A stretch of 64,000 nt of DNA, from assembly GCA_963743325.1 (NCBI GenBank), contig CAVUOZ010000002.1, positions 1 through 64,000 of the forward strand, read 5' to 3'. Under the pieces are notes generated by a model that did no database searches, was not told the DNA's origin, and saw only the letters and a program-made list of their open reading frames with translations. The stretch's first letter is position 1. Each line of letters opens with the position of its first letter. The position numbers and the translations under genes were made by a program. This document shows, piece after piece, positions 34,807 through 43,411 of this stretch. This DNA comes from DATFVA01 sp963743325. Lineage in GTDB: Bacteria; Bacteroidota; Ignavibacteria; Ignavibacteriales; Ignavibacteriaceae.

Positions 34807-36255
34807 TTGAAACGAGGAGATAAATTAGAATTTCAGATTGAAAAATATGCATTTGAAGGAAAGGGGATTTCAAGGATACATAAAGAAGACTCTGGTGATA
34901 CAAAATCAGGCTATGTTGTATTTGTAAACGGTTCATACCCGGGCGACAAAGTCGAAGCGAGAATTACTAAAACCAAAAAGTCTTTTGCTGAAGCAGTAAC
35001 TGAAAAAATCCTTTCACCTTCCCCATACAGGATCAAAGCAAAATGTAAATACTTCGGAACCTGCGGGGGATGCAGACAGCAGGATTTAGATTATTCTGTC
35101 CAGCTAAGATTCAAGCAGGAGCAGGTAAAGGAGATTTTTGAAAAGCTTGGCGGATTATCGGACTTTATTACAGAAGATATAATTCCTTCCGAAAGGATAT
35201 TTTTTTACAGAAATAAAATGGAATTTTCCTTCGCAGACACGCGATGGCTGACAAAGAAGGAAATCGATTCACAGGATATTATCGACAGGGATTTTGCTCT
35301 TGGATTACATGTTCCGGGAGTCTATGATAAAGTTCTTGACATTGAGGAGTGCTTTCTTCAATCCAGATTAAGCAATGATATTCTGAATTGTACCAGGAAA
35401 TTTTTCAAAGAAAAGAACATTCCTTTTTACTCGACAAAAACTCATACGGGATACCTTCGTAATCTTGTAATAAAACAGTCACAAAGATCGGAAGAGCTTT
35501 CTGCCGGAGAGGCGGGACTTATGGTTAACCTGGTCACTGCCTCCGAAAATGATACATTAATGAAAGAATATTCAAATCACCTTATCAAAGCATTTCCGCA
35601 AATATCTTCAATTATTAACAATATCAATCTTAAAAAAGCTGCAGTTGCCACCGGGGACTATGAAAAAGTATATTATGGTGAAAGCTGCATTTATGATTTT
35701 ATCGGAAAATATAAGTTCAGGATAAGCGCCAATTCATTCTTTCAAACGAATACACTGCAGGCTGAAAATCTATACAATACTGCGCTTGAATATGCCGAAT
35801 TAAGCGGAGGTGAGATTGTTTACGATCTTTATTCAGGAGCGGGAACGATAGCAATTTATTTATCAGGTAAAGTCAAAGAAGTTTATGCATTTGAATCTGT
35901 CGAACCGGCAGTAAAGGATGCTGAAGAAAATGCGGTAATAAATGGAATAAAAAATGTCCGTTTTATATCAGCGGACCTGTATAAATCATTTCTTCCGATA
36001 GTTGAAGGCAAAGACCTTCCAAAACCCGATAAAATCATAATAGATCCGCCCAGAAGCGGGATGCACAAAAATACAGTTGATGATGTAATAAGTTTAAGTC
36101 CTGACAGAATTGTTTATGTCAGCTGCAATCCTACAACACAGGTTAGGGATATAAAAATGTTTGTCGCAGGGGGTTATAAATTAATTAAGATCAGACCGGT
36201 GGATATGTTTCCGCATACATACCATATTGAAAATGTCGCCTTATTGAAGAAATAG
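34807..36255 (+). CDS. RNA (uracil-5-)-methyltransferase, RlmD/RumA family
   Basis: 482 residues starting at a TTG one base after the preceding stop, so probably translationally coupled. Residues ~1-70 form a TRAM domain (EFQIEKYAFEGKGISRI, NGSYPGDKVEARI). CKYFGTCGGCRQQDL supplies Cys ligands for a [4Fe-4S] cluster. The C-terminal half is the methyltransferase: SFFQTNTLQAENLY, VYDLYSGAGTIAIYLS, IIDPPRSGMHK and the nucleophile Cys in VYVSCNPTTQ, followed by PVDMFPHTYHIENV with the catalytic base position. It methylates uridine in 23S rRNA or tRNA; which site is modified cannot be read from sequence. Confidence 0.93.
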   Translation: MKRGDKLEFQIEKYAFEGKGISRIHKEDSGDTKSGYVVFVNGSYPGDKVEARITKTKKSFAEAVTEKILSPSPYRIKAKCKYFGTCGGCRQQDLDYSVQLRFKQEQVKEIFEKLGGLSDFITEDIIPSERIFFYRNKMEFSFADTRWLTKKEIDSQDIIDRDFALGLHVPGVYDKVLDIEECFLQSRLSNDILNCTRKFFKEKNIPFYSTKTHTGYLRNLVIKQSQRSEELSAGEAGLMVNLVTASENDTLMKEYSNHLIKAFPQISSIINNINLKKAAVATGDYEKVYYGESCIYDFIGKYKFRISANSFFQTNTLQAENLYNTALEYAELSGGEIVYDLYSGAGTIAIYLSGKVKEVYAFESVEPAVKDAEENAVINGIKNVRFISADLYKSFLPIVEGKDLPKPDKIIIDPPRSGMHKNTVDDVISLSPDRIVYVSCNPTTQVRDIKMFVAGGYKLIKIRPVDMFPHTYHIENVALLKK

Positions 36256-36532
36256 TTATATATCTATTTATAAGTAAAGGACTTATGAAGATTAAATTTT
36301 GGATATTTTTCTTATGTAACATTATATTGAAACTTTTTTCAAGTTCGTGGATTCGCTTTTCCAACTCGAAATTTTTGAATACAGTCACATAGCTTATTAA
36401 TAAATGGCACAGGGAAAGTAACCAATACCGTCATTGTGGTTCATTTAGGTCACAAGTTCTTCTACAAATTTGAAATTTGGAAAGTCTAACTCCAGATTTA
36501 TCAATGTTAAAATATCATTATTAAATAAATCC

Positions 36533-37315
36533 CTACTTATTTTCAACAGTGGACATCATCGCGGCTGTATCTAACTTATAAAAGTTCTTAAATTGTTCAT
36601 ATAATTCAGGATGTAACTTCTTGAGTTCTATCGGTTTTTCAAAAAAATATTCTGTAACCACGGCGAAGAATTCAGCAGGATTGGTTGCACCGTATGTATC
36701 TATATCTGTTTTATGCTGCTTTTTAATATGATCCAGTAAATCCTCATATTCCTCACTTAATACACGTGCCCAGACTATATAAGATGAACGTTTATCAAAT
36801 TCGGGAACTCCTTCGGCAACACCGGATTCATTATCAAGTTGATGTGCAAATTCATGGAAAACCAGATTATGACCATCTTGAATATCATTTGTATCCTTAA
36901 GAACTTCATCCCAGGCAAGTACAATTTGTCCGCGGGTCCAGGATTCACCAAGTCTCGATTGGAATCCTTCTATTATTGAACCATCGTCCATTCTTTGTTT
37001 TAAGGGAGCAAAATAAGAATGTGGATACACAAGAATAGTTCTCAATGTTGGATAGATATCACTTTTACGGTTTAATAATAAAAGACATGCCTGGGCTGCA
37101 ATGGTAATCTTAATTTCATCCGTTAATTCCAAACCCCTGCAACCCTCAAATATTTTTTCATTCATAAAAATTTGTACTAAGCCGTGAAGTTCTTTTTTCA
37201 TGGCAGGAGAGAGAAAGCTATAGAATTGAATATTCTTTTCTATAATTTCTATCCACTCAGGATTAAGTTCTTTAGAACGTAATTTTTCTCTTCTCCTTTT
37301 TCTAAATCCAAACAA
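36533..37315 (-). CDS. MtfA-family zinc metallopeptidase
   Basis: 260 residues, soluble. The zinc-binding HEFAHQLD motif is in NLVFHEFAHQLDNESG and a downstream acidic residue in NPAEFFAVVTEYFFE completes the gluzincin-like site. FRKRRREKLRSKELNPEW at the start and SYFAPLKQRM (the YP.F segment) match MtfA (peptidase family M90). In E. coli MtfA binds and inactivates Mlc, linking it to glucose PTS control; no Mlc or PTS gene is visible here, so only protease activity is a reasonable inference. It is a lone gene with AT-rich flanks. Confidence 0.88.
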   Translation of the reverse strand: MFGFRKRRREKLRSKELNPEWIEIIEKNIQFYSFLSPAMKKELHGLVQIFMNEKIFEGCRGLELTDEIKITIAAQACLLLLNRKSDIYPTLRTILVYPHSYFAPLKQRMDDGSIIEGFQSRLGESWTRGQIVLAWDEVLKDTNDIQDGHNLVFHEFAHQLDNESGVAEGVPEFDKRSSYIVWARVLSEEYEDLLDHIKKQHKTDIDTYGATNPAEFFAVVTEYFFEKPIELKKLHPELYEQFKNFYKLDTAAMMSTVENK

Positions 37316-37555
37316 TATTTTGACCTCATTATTTTTTTATATTAAATCAAGATGTATTATTAACCGAGTGCACATTTAACTATTATACAGTTGTTTTTTC
37401 TTACTAAACCGGGTGAAGAAAAATTTAATATTGGGCTTTCTTTCGTGATGTGTAAATTAATGAGTTTTTTAGATTTAATATGTTTATCCTGACACCCGTA
37501 AGAAAATACCATGATATATTGAAAATGTCGCTTTGCTTATAAAAAATTGAAGCTG

Positions 37556-38233
37556 TTAAACTTTATTATCTACCAGCAGGACGAATTCACCCTTAAGTTT
37601 TTTCTCCTCTGCTATCCTCAATATTTCCTCTGCGGTTCCTCTGTAGAACTTTTCTTCCTTTTTAGTTAATTCGAAGGCAAGCACTACACTGATATTCTTT
37701 CCGAGCATCTTTACTACATCGGCAAGCAATGTTCTGAGTCTGTAAGGAGTATCAAGGATTACGATTACATAATTCATATGTTTCAGCTTATAGAGTTCCT
37801 GTCTGCGGATATCTTTTTTAGGGGAAAGCCAGCCGTAATAGAAAAACTTTTCAAAATCCAGACCTGATCCTGTCAAAGCGGGGAGCAGAGAATCAGCGCC
37901 GGGAACCGGAATGATATCTATATTCTGTGAAATGCATACATCAACAAGCAAATGCCCCGGATCGGAAAATAAAGGTGTACCGCAGTCGGAAATTAAAGCA
38001 GCTTTCTGTCCGTTAATTATTTTCAGGAGAACATCATTAACTACATCTTTTTCATTATGCTCATTTAGTTCCAGAAGTTCCTTTTCAATTTTATAATGAG
38101 ATAAAAGTCTCCGTCCCTCCTTAAATTCTTCACAGATAATAAAATCGGCTTCCTGCAGAATTTTCAATCCGCGAAGTGTTATATCATCATAATTACCGAT
38201 CGGGGTTGAAACCAGGTATAATTTTCCGTTCAT
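37556..38233 (-). CDS. rsmI: Tetrapyrrole-methylase family, RsmI-like 16S rRNA methyltransferase
   Basis: 225 residues. KLYLVSTPIGNYDDITLRGL is the RsmI N-terminal signature, followed by DFIICEEFKEGRRLLSHY, ALISDCGTPLFSDPG and PVPGADSLLPALTGSGLDFE. RsmI 2'-O-methylates C1402 of 16S rRNA using SAM. The protein stops ~50 residues short of E. coli RsmI, lacking its small C-terminal helical domain, which is common in this lineage but leaves room for a different rRNA target. Most RsmI proteins read CEDTRxTxxLL where this has EEFKEGRRLL, a further deviation. Divergent from the TPPII-like gene. Confidence 0.82.
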   Translation of the reverse strand: MNGKLYLVSTPIGNYDDITLRGLKILQEADFIICEEFKEGRRLLSHYKIEKELLELNEHNEKDVVNDVLLKIINGQKAALISDCGTPLFSDPGHLLVDVCISQNIDIIPVPGADSLLPALTGSGLDFEKFFYYGWLSPKKDIRRQELYKLKHMNYVIVILDTPYRLRTLLADVVKMLGKNISVVLAFELTKKEEKFYRGTAEEILRIAEEKKLKGEFVLLVDNKV

Positions 38234-38437
38234 GGATTAAAATAATTGTGTAAAATATTATTATTTGATTGTCACTGTATGCAAATGTACGTAATTTTAA
38301 GATGCTACTTAAAATGTAATTTTGAATTAATGACTAAATTTACCATATCGTTATACTCAAATAATCCAGCCGATGAATTTCTTTAACTTATATAATTCCA
38401 TTTAATTAAATCACAATTAAAGCACCCGGGAATATTT

Positions 38438-41233
38438 ATGTATTTAAATAAAACCATAATAGTATTTTTTCTTTTTATCTCCGCTTTGATATATGCGCAG
38501 GATTCAACACAGACCTTCCTTGATTTAAATCCTACAGGAGTTTCTGAATTCCTGAGTTTACATCCTGAATACGATGGAAGAGGAACATTAATTTTTGTTC
38601 TTGATACCGGAGTTGATATGGGAATTGGAGGACTGCAAAAAACCTCGACAGGTGAAACAAAAGTAATTGATGCCCGCGATTTTACAGGTGAGGGTGATAT
38701 TCCAATATATGAAGCTAATACGGATGACGGAAATTTTGTAAACGATGACAAGGGATATTCTGTAAAAGGAGCCGATAAAATAAAATCGCCGAACGGTGAG
38801 TATTTTATCGGAGTTCTTACCGAAAAACAGCTTTTAAATTCAAATTCGGGTTCCGCGGACCTTAATGGAAACGGGAACACTTACGATAAGTATTATATGG
38901 TTGCTTTTCCTGATAATACGGGTGATTGGGTAGTTTATTTTGATACTAACGGTGACGGTAATCTTTCGGATGAACAGCCGGTAAAAAACTATGATAAAAA
39001 TCAGCAGTCCTTTCATATAAAGACTTTACAGTCTCTCGCCCCGCTTACTTTTGCATTAAATGTTTATCCCGATGAAAGAAGGATCTCTTTATATTTTGAT
39101 GACGGGTTTCACGGAACACATGTTGCAGGGATTGCAGCAGGATATATGATAGACGGATCTACAATTAACGGAGTTGCTCCCGGGGCAAAGGTCATCGCAT
39201 TAAAACTCGGCAATAATTTGTTTACCGGCGGAGCTACAGTAACCGAGAGTATGAAGAAAGCTTACTTATATGCAGATAAGATTTCCAAAGAAAGAAAAGA
39301 ACCATGCATAGTTAATATGAGTTTCGGTATTGGAGCTGAAATAGAAGGTCAGGCTGAGATGGAAAATTTGATCACAAAACTGATGAAAGATAATCCCTAT
39401 CTCTACATATGTGTAGCAAATGGGAATGAAGGTCCCAGTATTTCTTCAGGAGGATTGCCGTCATCTTCAGATTATGTATTCTCCTCCGGAGCTGTATTAA
39501 CCAGGAACGTTGGAAGAGATCTTTATGGTGCAAGACTGAATCATGATATTATACTCTATTTCTCATCCAGAGGCGGCGAAGTTGATAAACCCGATGTAGT
39601 ATCTCCCGGCGCAGCATTCTCTACCGTCCCGAATTATATGCCGTCTGACAGATTCTGGGGAACAAGCATGGCTTCTCCCTATACATCAGGTGTAATGTCG
39701 CTTCTTTTAAGTGCGGCAGCAAAAGAATACCCCGATACAAAAATACCTTCTGAACTATTGTATGAGGCAGTGAGACAGAGTGCAACTTATATGGAAAACT
39801 ATACCTGGATCGACCAGGGACACGGTTATATAAATGCCGAAAAAGCCTGGGAACTTCTGAAAAAGTATATTGACCAGGGTGAAGTAAAGAATTACGAACA
39901 TTACACAATAACTTCACTTGCACCCAATATGCCTGACAATAAGGCCCCTAATTTATATTTAAGAGATGGATCGTTCCTTACCGGAAAAGAGACATTTAAT
40001 TTCACAGTCAGGAGAGATAATTTCCAGAAAGAGAGCAAATTTTACAGGGGATACAATATTAAGACCGATGCTGACTGGATAATCCCGGTACAGAAAAAGA
40101 CTTATATCCGCAACGAACAGCCTACAGCTGTAAATGTCAAGTTCGATAAGTCAAAAATGAGCAAGCCCGGGTTATACTGCGGAAGGATTTCTGCAACGAG
40201 AGATGACTATACCAAAATGCCGGAATTCGATATGCTTGCCACTGTTGTCATTCCTTATGAATTTAATTCTTCCAATAATTATCAGATGGAATGGAATAAC
40301 GAAAAAGTAGATATCGGCATGGTCAACAGGTACTTCATAAAGGTACCGGCAGGTCAGACTACAATGCATATAGAATTGAGTAAAGCCGGGAAAGAATATA
40401 CCAGAGCACGTTACAGAATTGCGGATCCGGATGGGAGACCAATCGAACTCTCCGCACTTTTATACTCTCAGAATGATAATGAATCGATCAAAGGAAACTA
40501 TTACAATATCCAGCCCGGTGTTTACGAAGTAATGGTTGAAGGGTATTTTCTTGCTGATACTGTTTCAGGTTACAACCTGAAAATAGACTTCAATAGTATA
40601 AAAAGAACTGATGATAACGAATTAACCGGAACAAATAATGCAATCGATGTTATAGACTATTTTAATAATCAGAAATCTTATTCTGTTTCAGGACAAATAA
40701 ACGGATACGTTCAGAATCACGAGTTTAAATTGAACGGCAGAGAAACTTATAAATATCCTTTTACATTCAAACCGGGCGAGGCTTCTAAAACCTTCAAATT
40801 AATTCTAAGCAAAGAAGATTATAATAAATTAACCGATTTCTCTTTCCAGGTACTGAATGACAGCGGTGTTGCTATTGTTAAAGACGGATTGAGCTACCGG
40901 ACCGGTGAAATTTCTATTGCACCTGCCGAGGTCACTGGCGGATCGGATCTGATTTTTGAACTTATCCCTGCGTTCACAGATGCAAGCGATAGTATGACTG
41001 TCACTGTAAAGGAAGAAACGGCAATGGATTCACAGACGCAGTTTTCTGTTGCTGGAGGTTCAAGAGGAGGCGTTTCACTTTATCCTTCAATTGAACAAAA
41101 GCTATATTTGAATTATTCAAAGCCCTCGTATGATATGCCTGAAGGTTCCAGGGTTTACGGAACTGTTACATTTACATCTTCAGCCTCCCAGGAAACAGAA
41201 TATGAATTACCAATTATTATCAACTTTAAATAG
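38438..41233 (+). CDS. S8 subtilisin-like peptidase, tripeptidyl-peptidase II-like
   Basis: 931 residues with a signal peptide (IIVFFLFISALIYAQ). The catalytic triad is D56 (VLDTGVDMG), H228 (GFHGTHVAG) and S410 (GTSMASP). The ~170-residue insertion between Asp and His, containing acidic DFTGEGDIP and NGNGNTYDKYYM, is characteristic of TPPII/pyrolysin-type subtilases. Beta-sandwich regions fill ~480-931. TPPII releases tripeptides from N-termini; this secreted version probably digests oligopeptides outside the cytosol. There is no T9SS tail, so periplasmic or outer-membrane location is likely. Its stop is 11 bases from the OPT transporter gene, forming a peptidase-transporter operon. Confidence 0.92.
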   Translation: MYLNKTIIVFFLFISALIYAQDSTQTFLDLNPTGVSEFLSLHPEYDGRGTLIFVLDTGVDMGIGGLQKTSTGETKVIDARDFTGEGDIPIYEANTDDGNFVNDDKGYSVKGADKIKSPNGEYFIGVLTEKQLLNSNSGSADLNGNGNTYDKYYMVAFPDNTGDWVVYFDTNGDGNLSDEQPVKNYDKNQQSFHIKTLQSLAPLTFALNVYPDERRISLYFDDGFHGTHVAGIAAGYMIDGSTINGVAPGAKVIALKLGNNLFTGGATVTESMKKAYLYADKISKERKEPCIVNMSFGIGAEIEGQAEMENLITKLMKDNPYLYICVANGNEGPSISSGGLPSSSDYVFSSGAVLTRNVGRDLYGARLNHDIILYFSSRGGEVDKPDVVSPGAAFSTVPNYMPSDRFWGTSMASPYTSGVMSLLLSAAAKEYPDTKIPSELLYEAVRQSATYMENYTWIDQGHGYINAEKAWELLKKYIDQGEVKNYEHYTITSLAPNMPDNKAPNLYLRDGSFLTGKETFNFTVRRDNFQKESKFYRGYNIKTDADWIIPVQKKTYIRNEQPTAVNVKFDKSKMSKPGLYCGRISATRDDYTKMPEFDMLATVVIPYEFNSSNNYQMEWNNEKVDIGMVNRYFIKVPAGQTTMHIELSKAGKEYTRARYRIADPDGRPIELSALLYSQNDNESIKGNYYNIQPGVYEVMVEGYFLADTVSGYNLKIDFNSIKRTDDNELTGTNNAIDVIDYFNNQKSYSVSGQINGYVQNHEFKLNGRETYKYPFTFKPGEASKTFKLILSKEDYNKLTDFSFQVLNDSGVAIVKDGLSYRTGEISIAPAEVTGGSDLIFELIPAFTDASDSMTVTVKEETAMDSQTQFSVAGGSRGGVSLYPSIEQKLYLNYSKPSYDMPEGSRVYGTVTFTSSASQETEYELPIIINFK

Positions 41234-41244
41234 GGTAATATCTC

Positions 41245-43230
41245 ATGAGTGAACATATGACCGAAAAAGTTAAAGGTCTCCCGGAGAATGCATACACTGA
41301 ATTAAAGCCGGGGGAAGAGTACATCCCGATAATGACAGCCGGTCAGACCCCGGCAGAGGTTACGCCTTACTCCGTTATAATCGGCCTGCTTATGGCAGTA
41401 TTATTCTCTGCAGCGGCTGCTTACCTGGGACTAAAAATAGGGCAGGTTTTTGAGGCAGCAATACCCATTGCAATTATTGCTGTCGGCCTTTCTGCAGCAA
41501 TGAAAAAGAAAGGAGCACTCGGACAGAATGTTATTATTCAGTCAATCGGACAAAACTCAGGCCTGATTGTGGCCGGAGCTATCTTCACAATTCCTGCTCT
41601 CTATATACTGAATCTTAACGCACAATTTTTCCAGATATTTTTTGCATCCATATTCGGCGGAATACTCGGTATACTTTTCCTTATTCCATTCAGGAAATAC
41701 TTTGTCGCGGAAATGCACGGCAAGTTCCCCTTCCCAGAAGCGACCGCCACTACAGAGATATTAGTCGCAGGCGAGAAAGGCGGAAAACAGGCACTTGTAC
41801 TTGTTGTGAGCGGATTAATCGGCGGGGTTTATGATTTTGTAATTGCGACATTCGGATGGTGGAGTGAAACTTTTACAACACGTGTTTTTAATCTCGGAGA
41901 TGTTATAGCCGATAAATTTAAACTCGTGTTCCGCCTTAATGTAGGGGCGGCCGTTATGGGATTAGGTTATATTGTCGGATTAAAATATGCCGCCATTATC
42001 TGTGCGGGTTCATTTGTTTCGTGGTATCTGCTGATTCCCGTTGTGTCATATATCGGTGCCGATCTTACAGTTCCCCTCGGAACCGGTGTAACAAAACTTA
42101 TAAACCAGATGAGTGCTGAGGAGATTTTCCGCAATTACATACGTCACGTTGGAATCGGCGGGATTGCAATGGCAGGAATAATCGGAATTATACGTTCATC
42201 AAAAATTATTAAAGGTGCTGTTTCCATGGGATTTAAAGAACTATTCCACAAGAAAACAGCAGATGATGTCCATGTAAGAACACATCGGGATATGTCGATG
42301 AAGACTATTGTATTCGGACTTATTTCCACCACAATTCTTCTTCTTGTATTCTTCCATTTCGGTGTTGTACATGATTTAGGCTGGGCTTTAGCCGGATTAC
42401 TAATTGTAATGTTAATTGCCTTCCTGTTCACAACCGTTGCAGCTAATGCAATTGCAATAGTTGGTACGAACCCTGTAAGCGGAATGACTTTGATGACCCT
42501 GATACTTTCATCCATCATTTTAACATCCGTTGGATTAAAAGGTAATTCCGGAATGGTTGCAGCTTTAATTATAGGCGGCGTAGTATGCACAGCTCTTTCA
42601 ATGGCTGGCGGTTTTATTACAGATCTTAAAATTGGTTACTGGCTGGGAACTTCACCCTACAAACAGGAAAGATGGAAATTCCTTGGTGTTCTGGTTTCAG
42701 CTTTAACAGTCGGTTATGTAATAATGATACTGAACGAAACATATGGCTTTACAGGAGAAGGAGCACTGGTTGCACCCCAGGCAAATGCTATGGCTGCAGT
42801 AATCCAGCCTCTGATGGCGCAGCAGCCTGCACCATGGATGCTTTATATTGTCGGTGCGATTTTGGCGCTTGTCTTAACAATGATTGGTGTGCCTGCATTA
42901 GCATTTGCTCTTGGAATGTACATTCCGCTTGAACTTAACACTCCTCTGCTGGTCGGCGGCTTAATCGCATACTTTGTATCAACAAGAAGCAAGGATGAAA
43001 AAGTTAATACTGCAAGAAGAGAACGGGGAACATTGATAGCTTCCGGGTTTATAGCAGGCGGTGCTTTAATGGGAGTAATAAGCGCATTCTTAAGATACCT
43101 TGGCTACAACTGGGTCAACCTCGAATGGGCTGAATCTCACTCGGCAGAACTGCTTGCTTTAATTATGTTCGCTCTGATCTGCGTTTATATGATCTGGGAT
43201 GCTCTAAGAGGAAAACCGGAAGAGGAATAA
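41245..43230 (+). CDS. OPT family oligopeptide transporter
   Basis: 661 residues with about 15 predicted hydrophobic spans. The opening YIPIMTAGQTPAEVTPYSVI and GLLMAVLFSAAAAYLGLKIG, then QNVIIQSIGQNSGLIVAGA and KFPFPEATATTEILVAGEKG, are highly typical of bacterial OPT transporters, proton-coupled importers of oligopeptides. ANAIAIVGTNPVSGMT and PANAMAAVIQP-like segments lie in later helices. It follows the TPPII-like peptidase by 11 bases; the pair probably hydrolyses and takes up peptides together. A strong terminator closes the unit. Confidence 0.93.
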   Translation: MSEHMTEKVKGLPENAYTELKPGEEYIPIMTAGQTPAEVTPYSVIIGLLMAVLFSAAAAYLGLKIGQVFEAAIPIAIIAVGLSAAMKKKGALGQNVIIQSIGQNSGLIVAGAIFTIPALYILNLNAQFFQIFFASIFGGILGILFLIPFRKYFVAEMHGKFPFPEATATTEILVAGEKGGKQALVLVVSGLIGGVYDFVIATFGWWSETFTTRVFNLGDVIADKFKLVFRLNVGAAVMGLGYIVGLKYAAIICAGSFVSWYLLIPVVSYIGADLTVPLGTGVTKLINQMSAEEIFRNYIRHVGIGGIAMAGIIGIIRSSKIIKGAVSMGFKELFHKKTADDVHVRTHRDMSMKTIVFGLISTTILLLVFFHFGVVHDLGWALAGLLIVMLIAFLFTTVAANAIAIVGTNPVSGMTLMTLILSSIILTSVGLKGNSGMVAALIIGGVVCTALSMAGGFITDLKIGYWLGTSPYKQERWKFLGVLVSALTVGYVIMILNETYGFTGEGALVAPQANAMAAVIQPLMAQQPAPWMLYIVGAILALVLTMIGVPALAFALGMYIPLELNTPLLVGGLIAYFVSTRSKDEKVNTARRERGTLIASGFIAGGALMGVISAFLRYLGYNWVNLEWAESHSAELLALIMFALICVYMIWDALRGKPEEE

Positions 43231-43254
43231 ATAATTTATTTATCTTTATTGATC

Positions 43255-43277
43255 AGGCCCACCTGAACGATGGGCCT
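43255..43277 (+). terminator. Rho-independent terminator after the OPT gene
   Basis: 7-bp stem AGGCCCA / TGGGCCT with a 9-nt loop and a run of six T. Confidence 0.92.
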
Positions 43278-43411
43278 TTTTTATTCATCCAGGCCTTAAA
43301 CCTCTTATAATAATACTGGTACAAAATTGACTTAGCATCCTCTTTTAAGTAATATCTTTTTAACTTTCTTAAGATTCATACATTTTATCAATAATCCCGA
43401 AGGCAACCTAA

